Shown here piece after piece: positions 4,955 through 9,644 of a DNA stretch of 9,644 nt (positions are counted from its first letter, which is position 1; each line of letters starts with the position of its first letter). The DNA comes from CAZWRV01 sp964636325 (GTDB lineage: Bacteria; Verrucomicrobiota; Lentisphaeria; Victivallales; GWF2-50-93), in assembly GCA_964636325.1 (NCBI GenBank), contig CAZWRV010000153.1:1-9644 (forward strand), written 5' to 3'. The notes beneath the pieces were generated by a model, which saw nothing but the letters and a program-made list of their open reading frames with translations, was not told where the DNA came from and did no database searches. The position numbers were made by a program, and so were the translations under genes.

Positions 4955-7954
4955 ATGAAAGAGTATGTCCTGAAAATCCCTGAGATCAGGAACCGTAAAA
5001 TAACTGTCGCCTACGACGACCGCAGCAAGGATATCCAGATCTTCTCCGACGGCAGCCTCCTTCTGCAGAGCAAGGACCTCAAATATTTCATCGAGGACGA
5101 CAACGGGCGGACTATAATCTTCGAATGGAATCTCGACGAGAAGGACAACCTGCGCATCTCCGCCGGCGGTGTCCCGCTCGTGCTCAGCCCGAAGCTTGCA
5201 TGGTACGAATGGACCCTCTGCGGCATACCCCTCATCCTTGTATTCACAGGCGGTCTGATTGGCGGCGTGATCGGGGGCGCAGCCTTCTACGGAAACCTGA
5301 AGATAATGCAGTCGCTCCTGTCTCGGCCGCTGAAGTATCTGGCGACAGTCGCCTCCTCCTTCATTGTAATTTCCTTAGTTATCGGCATTGCCGTCGGCTT
5401 AAATCCAAATGCCCGCAAGGCGTTCGCCAAAGGTTTCAGCGAGGCTTCTGAAAGCATGACCCCGCCGGAACTTGGCACTGCAAAGAAATCGAAAGGCACG
5501 CCCAACCTCTATGCCGACAATGGAACCGACAAGGCTCTGCAGCTTTCAATCGACGGACGCGACTCCGGAACTGTCCCGCCGTTCAGCTTTCTGCCGTTGA
5601 CGGTCAAGCACGGGAAGCACAAGTTCGTCTTCACCGAGGCCGGCAAGCCTTACGACACTGTCGAAGGTGAAATTCCGGAAGGCAAGGCCGCCGTCGTCAA
5701 TCCCAAGGGCGCGGCCAGCTATGCAGTTGTCACGGCCTCATACGTCACCGACAACCTAGGCGGATTCGGCGGAGGCTTCGGCTACCAGGACGCCGCAGGC
5801 CAGAACTTTGTCACCGCAGATTACGGACTGCTCGAATCTCTGCCCGAAAAGATCGAGGTGAAAGTTAAGGCCAGCGAAATCGGCAAGTCATTCTCGCGCA
5901 GCAAGATCGCCAAGAAGATTCCGAACGAAATGGACAGCAGGGAGGCATATTCAATAATTAAAAACTACATGGACAAGTCCGAGCAGGCCTTCTCCTTCGA
6001 AGACAAGGAGCACGCCATGATCGTCCTGCTGACAGCCCTCGGCAGGGAACCGAAAAGCCCGGACCACTGCTCTCTCCTGCTCGAACAGGCGGAGAAGAGC
6101 GAACGCTATGTCCTGGAGGCCGCATTGAAATCGCTGGCCAAATATGAAAAGGACATCCCGGATGACAAACTTCTGAAAATCGCCGTCACGCCTGAAAAGG
6201 TGAACACGTCCGGCATGTCCTTCGACAGCCCCGCCGCAAACGGCAGAGGCGGCTGGGCCATGCGCTCGCTCCTGGAGAGGGGCAAGGTGGAAATGCTGCT
6301 TAACGAATATCCAAAACTCGACGAATACCAGCGGAACATGTTCCTTAAGATCGCCGCCGCAACTGAAAACCTGGATCCGAAGCCGATCATCGCATGCGTC
6401 CTCGACTCCGATCCGCCGAAGGATTCATTCGCAATCGGAAGCATCGCTCAGATGATCATGTCCGACAATTTCAATCCCGATGATCCACTGATGGAGAAGA
6501 TCGACGCCTTCATCCCGAAGATAGTCAACCAGGATGACAGAAACAACCTCCAGGAGAGTTGGAACAAGAAGCTCTCCGCGATGAACGATGCAGGAGCCAA
6601 GAGCGATTACCTGCAGAAGAGGCTGCTCGCCTCCCTGAATGCCGGCGGAACCGCCGACGCAAAGGCATTGAAGCCGATGGTCAAGCAGGGGCTCTATGAT
6701 AAGCTCATTGAAAACTTTCCGACTTTCGACGGCCAGGTCAAAAGGGAACTCATCCTGCTGCTCCCAAGGAAGGAACTCGACAAGGTTCCCAAAGGCGCAC
6801 TCGACCTCGCTTGGCTCGCCGTCTCAGATCCCGGAGAATCAGTCTCCGCCGTGGCCCTTAACTACCTCGCCGACAACTCGAGCCCGGATATCGAATTCCT
6901 CCGGAAGGCATGGAAATATTCAAGCAGCATCGACGACGCTGCGGCAAAGAAAAGATTCGATGAAAACCTCTGGAGCAATTCATACTCCAAAATAGGAAAG
7001 ATGGAAGTCTCCGAAATCTGCGCGGTGGCCGCAGAATCGCCCACCAGGAACTTCGTCAAACAGGCAATAGACAGGCTCCAGCAGGACAGCGACAAGAAGG
7101 CTGCGAACTTCGCGGAACTCGCCGCCGCATGGCCGAAGATAAGCTCGGAGGCGAACAAGGTCTGGATCATGCAGGAAATCAAGGACGTATCCTACATCCA
7201 GTTCGCTGTCAGGAAGCCGGAGGAGCTCAAGGCCTTCAAGACCCTCTTCAACCTAGGTTTCGCCGACAAGTCGGCCGCCGTCCGCGCCGCCGCGCTGGAC
7301 GCATCCTTCCGCCTGGAGCAGCCCGACTACCCCGACGAGAAAACCTCCGAGAAAATCATCGCCTCAGACCTGCCGAAGGATCAGGCTGCTGATATCCGAA
7401 GGAACTACGAGTTCTGGATCTGCAATACCTGGAGGAACCTTACGCGCGACAGGAACCAGAGGACCAAGGCACTCGACAAGATCATCGGCGTCCTTGAAAA
7501 GACCGACAATCCGGAAGTCGCGAAGTTCGCAGCCAACGAACTCGACCATCCGACTCCGGAGGAGAAAAACTACATCGCGGATCTCGCTAGGCTGGCGAAG
7601 AACAGCAAGTTCAAGGAATGCCGGAAGGAGGCGTTGCAGCATATCTCCGCGATAGACTTCACCAAGGACGACGAGGTCGTCTCCGCCTTCACCAAAGCGC
7701 TCGAAAGCGACGATGCGGACCTCAGGTATCGAGCATTCACATCCCTTGGCCACAAGTGTCAGAAATACAACGCGGACTTCAGGGCGAAATATCTGCCCAG
7801 GCTCAAGGCCGCGGCCGCGAAGGAATCCGACCAGAAGACCAAGGGCGATATGGAGAACTTCCTGAAGAACGCACTAGACGCATACGCCGACGACAAGCCG
7901 AATCCCGATCCGGCTCCGGTAAAAACCCCCAGGCCAAAGATCAAAAACAAATAG
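4955..7954 (+). CDS. Membrane-anchored HEAT-like repeat protein with PEGA-like domain
   Basis: This is a 999-residue protein of unknown function. Residues 1-80 form a polar, beta-rich segment. Two hydrophobic stretches, about 88-113 (Gly-rich, GGLIGGVIGGAA) and 128-149, should be membrane helices. Residues about 182-263 resemble PEGA-type beta domains, with SIDGRDSGTVPP followed by a GKHKF turn. A Gly-rich patch (268-277) follows. From about 325 to 960 the sequence is a long run of amphipathic helices with HEAT-like spacing, for example DKSAAVRAAALDASFRLE and DADLRYRAFTSLGHK. The C-terminus is a Pro/Lys tail. No catalytic motif is visible, so a scaffold or protein-binding role at the membrane is likely. 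The next gene starts 12 bp downstream and encodes a secreted chaperone-like protein, suggesting a joint envelope function. The domain calls come from inspection only. Confidence 0.85.
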   Translation: MKEYVLKIPEIRNRKITVAYDDRSKDIQIFSDGSLLLQSKDLKYFIEDDNGRTIIFEWNLDEKDNLRISAGGVPLVLSPKLAWYEWTLCGIPLILVFTGGLIGGVIGGAAFYGNLKIMQSLLSRPLKYLATVASSFIVISLVIGIAVGLNPNARKAFAKGFSEASESMTPPELGTAKKSKGTPNLYADNGTDKALQLSIDGRDSGTVPPFSFLPLTVKHGKHKFVFTEAGKPYDTVEGEIPEGKAAVVNPKGAASYAVVTASYVTDNLGGFGGGFGYQDAAGQNFVTADYGLLESLPEKIEVKVKASEIGKSFSRSKIAKKIPNEMDSREAYSIIKNYMDKSEQAFSFEDKEHAMIVLLTALGREPKSPDHCSLLLEQAEKSERYVLEAALKSLAKYEKDIPDDKLLKIAVTPEKVNTSGMSFDSPAANGRGGWAMRSLLERGKVEMLLNEYPKLDEYQRNMFLKIAAATENLDPKPIIACVLDSDPPKDSFAIGSIAQMIMSDNFNPDDPLMEKIDAFIPKIVNQDDRNNLQESWNKKLSAMNDAGAKSDYLQKRLLASLNAGGTADAKALKPMVKQGLYDKLIENFPTFDGQVKRELILLLPRKELDKVPKGALDLAWLAVSDPGESVSAVALNYLADNSSPDIEFLRKAWKYSSSIDDAAAKKRFDENLWSNSYSKIGKMEVSEICAVAAESPTRNFVKQAIDRLQQDSDKKAANFAELAAAWPKISSEANKVWIMQEIKDVSYIQFAVRKPEELKAFKTLFNLGFADKSAAVRAAALDASFRLEQPDYPDEKTSEKIIASDLPKDQAADIRRNYEFWICNTWRNLTRDRNQRTKALDKIIGVLEKTDNPEVAKFAANELDHPTPEEKNYIADLARLAKNSKFKECRKEALQHISAIDFTKDDEVVSAFTKALESDDADLRYRAFTSLGHKCQKYNADFRAKYLPRLKAAAAKESDQKTKGDMENFLKNALDAYADDKPNPDPAPVKTPRPKIKNK

Positions 7955-7966
7955 GAGCTGGTGCTC

Positions 7967-9016
7967 ATGCAAAAATCACTTAATGTCATGTCCCTTCTCG
8001 TCCCTCTCGTCCTTGTCGTCTCTTCTCCTGAAACCTGCCAGGCCCAGAAGCCCAAGGCTCAGGCGCAGCCGGCTCCCCAGGCCGAATCCAAGAAACCTAC
8101 CTACACCAAAAAGGAAATCCCCCAGGGCAAGCTGGAAAACCTCGTCGCCAAGGTCGGCCCCGGCGGAATTACGAAGGCCGACTACGACTTCTACCTGCTT
8201 AAACTGGCGAACAAGAGCAGGAAGACCGTCGAAGCTCTTAGCGACGAGGAGCGGAAGGCCGCCCTCAACGTGGGCATCGATGACGAACTCGTCTTCCAGT
8301 CAGCCCTCGCCGACGGCGCGCTCAAGGACGAATACACATGCTGGACAATCATCGAGGAATACAAGTCTCAGAATGTCACAGCAAAGATAGACCCGCAATC
8401 GTTCACCGAGGATGAGCTGAGGGCGTTCTACAAGTCACGCCCGGACATCTTTAAGACGCCCCCGACAGTCCAGGCAAGGGGGCTCAAGCTTGGCTCCGTC
8501 TCCGACCAGGAGGCGGCTAAAATCCAGAAACAGGTCGCCGCAAAACCGGATTCCCGCAACGACTGGATAGACCTCGGCTGGTTCAAGGAAGGAGACTCAC
8601 CCGGCGGAATGCCCCCTGCGATGACCGCACAAATATTCAAGCTCAAGAAAGGACAGGTCTCAGCAGTCATCAGCGAAAAATACACCGGCGACAAGTTCAT
8701 CTTCCAAGTCACAGACCGCAAAGAACCGGAGCTGCCCCCCTTCGAGGATGTGAAGGGCAAAGTGAGATTCGAATATATCGCCGTGAAGAGCGCAGAACTC
8801 AAGAAAGGCATGGCCGGAAGCTTGCCCAAGGGCGAAAAAGGCGTGTCCGAGGAACAGGCAATACTTGACACTGCAATCTCGGAAGGATACCACCGTAACC
8901 TGATCATCCGCAACAGGATCATCCAATATTATCTTGCCAAGAAGAAAATGAAGATCGAGCAGCTAGCCCCCGAACTCAGAAAGAAATACAAGGTCGAAAT
9001 CATAGGGACTCCTTAG
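7967..9016 (+). CDS. Secreted parvulin-like peptidyl-prolyl isomerase (SurA/PrsA type)
   Basis: This 349-residue protein probably assists folding outside the cytoplasm. An N-terminal signal peptide (hydrophobic core about 8-19, likely cleavage after CQA near residue 26) leads into a Pro/Ala/Lys-rich linker. A helical region (55-160) resembles the SurA-type N-domain. Residues about 164-255 look like a parvulin (PpiC) fold, with DWIDLGWF, MPPAMTAQIFKLKKGQVS and FIFQVTDRKE; the segment following PPTVQARGLKL is short, so the domain may be degenerate and act only as a chaperone. PFEDVKGKVR follows as in SurA/PrsA relatives. The ATG at 7967 is chosen because AGGAG (7953-7957) lies nine bases upstream. 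A GTG at 7961 in the same frame is too close to that site. The AGGAG overlaps the stop codon of the preceding gene, so translation may be coupled. Confidence 0.88.
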   Translation: MQKSLNVMSLLVPLVLVVSSPETCQAQKPKAQAQPAPQAESKKPTYTKKEIPQGKLENLVAKVGPGGITKADYDFYLLKLANKSRKTVEALSDEERKAALNVGIDDELVFQSALADGALKDEYTCWTIIEEYKSQNVTAKIDPQSFTEDELRAFYKSRPDIFKTPPTVQARGLKLGSVSDQEAAKIQKQVAAKPDSRNDWIDLGWFKEGDSPGGMPPAMTAQIFKLKKGQVSAVISEKYTGDKFIFQVTDRKEPELPPFEDVKGKVRFEYIAVKSAELKKGMAGSLPKGEKGVSEEQAILDTAISEGYHRNLIIRNRIIQYYLAKKKMKIEQLAPELRKKYKVEIIGTP

Positions 9017-9032
9017 ACCCTCACGGTGCGAC

Positions 9033-9052
9033 TTGGAAAACGTTTTTTCCAA
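9033..9052 (+). terminator. Hairpin after the parvulin gene
   Basis: TTGGAAAA pairs with TTTTCCAA around CGTT, 17 bp after the stop codon. The T-rich half lies within the stem and no T-run follows, so it is a weak terminator candidate or an mRNA 3'-end stabiliser. Confidence 0.4.
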
Positions 9053-9059
9053 AAGTAGT

Positions 9060-9078
9060 TTGCGCGCGGCGCGCGCAA
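9060..9078. repeat. 19-bp GC palindrome, copy 1
   Basis: TTGCGCGCG and CGCGCGCAA flank a single central G, giving nine-base arms. It is identical to 9119-9137, with 59 bp between the two starts. Confidence 0.85.
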
Positions 9079-9118
9079 TAAACAGAACACGGCATTACTC
9101 GTATGCAGAGTTTGCCCT

Positions 9119-9137
9119 TTGCGCGCGGCGCGCGCAA
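9119..9137. repeat. 19-bp GC palindrome, copy 2
   Basis: It is an exact copy of the palindrome at 9060-9078, again with a preceding T. The pair could be a protein binding site, a dispersed palindromic repeat, or a transcript-end structure. Confidence 0.85.
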
Positions 9138-9146
9138 GCTACCAGC

Positions 9147-9166
9147 GCGCCGCAAGGGCGCCTTTT
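9147..9166 (+). terminator. Possible intrinsic terminator of the plus-strand operon
   Basis: GCGCC (9147-9151) pairs with GGCGC (9157-9161) around a 5-nt loop and is followed by CTTTT. The stem is short and the T-run weak, but it is the best-placed terminator candidate after the gene ending at 9016. Confidence 0.4.
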
Positions 9167-9201
9167 CCCGCTGTGAAGAAAGGCCGTCATCTTCATCCTA
9201 A

Positions 9202-9423
9202 CAGGCATATATCAATCCTGGCGGGGAATTTGTCATCAAGCCTGCATACGTAGGCGAGCTACGGCATTTTGCAGGGGGCCGCGTCGCTGTCTGCCAGAAG
9301 TAAAACAAGAAATGGATGGTCGGCTACTTGGACCGTAACGGCAAAGACGTTACCAACCTGAAGTACCTTTACGGCGGCGACTTCTCGGAAGGCCTGGCAG
9401 TCGTTAAAACCGAAGCGAAGCGT
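9202..9423 (+). pseudogene. WG-repeat protein remnant
   Basis: In the frame starting at 9202 the translation reads AYINPGGEFVIKPAY, then FAGGRVAVCQK, a TAA stop at 9301-9303, then NKKWMVGYLDRNGKDVTN and YGGDFSEGLAVVKTEAKR. The alternation of GYLDRNGK and DFSEGLAVV is typical of WG (KWG) beta repeats. No start codon or ribosome binding site precedes it, and a stop lies at 9199-9201. Only about two repeats survive, far fewer than in intact family members, and the frame then runs into a dispersed repeat. It is a decayed fragment unlikely to yield a functional protein. The frame after 9303 remains open to the window edge, so a fusion starting at ATG 9316 cannot be excluded. Confidence 0.72.
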
Positions 9424-9483
9424 TTCGCCTGCATCGCCGCCGCCCTCGGAACTCAGAGTTGGGGGAAGCGGATTGAGGATGCT

Positions 9484-9548
9484 TCAACCCTCCGGAAGAC
9501 GACAAAGATAACGACAAAGTTATCGACAAAGATATGCAAGTTCCAGGA
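9484..9548 (+). repeat. Partial extra copy of the 102-bp repeat
   Basis: The stretch from TCAACCCTCCGG through GACAAAGAT (9484-9533) matches the second half of the third tandem unit with a single difference (ATC for ACC). A diverged CAAGTTCCAGGAG end follows. The GGTTGAGC half of the hairpin is missing. This shows the repeat is dispersed as well as tandem. Confidence 0.85.
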
Positions 9549-9606
9549 GAGTGCCGCTCTGGCGAGGAAATCCGCCGGTTCTGTCGGGGAGAAACTTGAA
9601 GTAGCG

Positions 9607-9622
9607 CAGGTATTCCTACCTG
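9607..9622. repeat. Short hairpin at the right edge
   Basis: CAGGTA pairs with TACCTG around TTCC. A related word, CAGACAGGAATG, follows at 9631-9642, suggesting the start of another short palindromic intergenic repeat cut off by the window edge. Confidence 0.5.
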
Positions 9623-9644
9623 TGATGCCGCAGACAGGAATGTC

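Overview
The window looks like an accessory segment of a bacterial chromosome rich in short dispersed repeats. The secreted parvulin-like protein, the membrane-anchored helical-repeat protein, the decayed WG-repeat gene and the hairpin-bearing intergenic repeats would fit a PVC-type bacterium (for example Lentisphaerota or a relative). That placement is only an impression, since no rRNA or marker gene is present.

Left half (about 1-4405, minus strand): a complete retron-like locus. Read 5' to 3' on the minus strand it contains a sigma70-like promoter (4405-4377), a structured RNA of about 151 nt (4370-4220), a spacer with more hairpins, a retron-type reverse transcriptase (4037-2988), an AT-rich gap of 83 bp, and a 912-residue superfamily 2 helicase (2904-166). 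An inverted repeat and a hairpin followed by a T-run (111-88) close the unit. The RNA has the parts expected of a retron msr-msd: perfect 14-nt a1/a2 inverted repeats, an AGC at the end of a1 that supplies a candidate branching guanosine, a GC-rich msr hairpin with a UUU loop, and a long msd hairpin. The predicted promoter would start transcription exactly at the first base of a1. The likely system is a retron whose effector, or one effector, is a DECH-box SF2 helicase. I do not recall this pairing as a described retron type, so it is the main finding.

Middle (about 4440-4950): dispersed repeat modules. The first part matches, in inverted orientation, the module at 1-124, so related inverted repeats flank the retron-helicase cassette. 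It is followed by three tandem 102-bp units, each with an 8-bp-stem hairpin. The last unit runs into the ribosome binding site of the next gene.

Right half (4955-9016, plus strand): two genes, probably one operon. The first encodes a 999-residue protein with an N-terminal soluble part, two membrane segments, a PEGA-like beta domain and a long HEAT-like helical region. The second encodes a 349-residue secreted parvulin-type (SurA/PrsA-like) protein. Their stop and start are 12 bp apart with a good ribosome binding site between them. They look like envelope or housekeeping genes unrelated to the retron.

Right end (9017-9644): no intact gene. It holds hairpins, two identical 19-bp GC palindromes, a possible terminator, a WG-repeat pseudogene with an in-frame stop, and another copy of the 102-bp repeat core.
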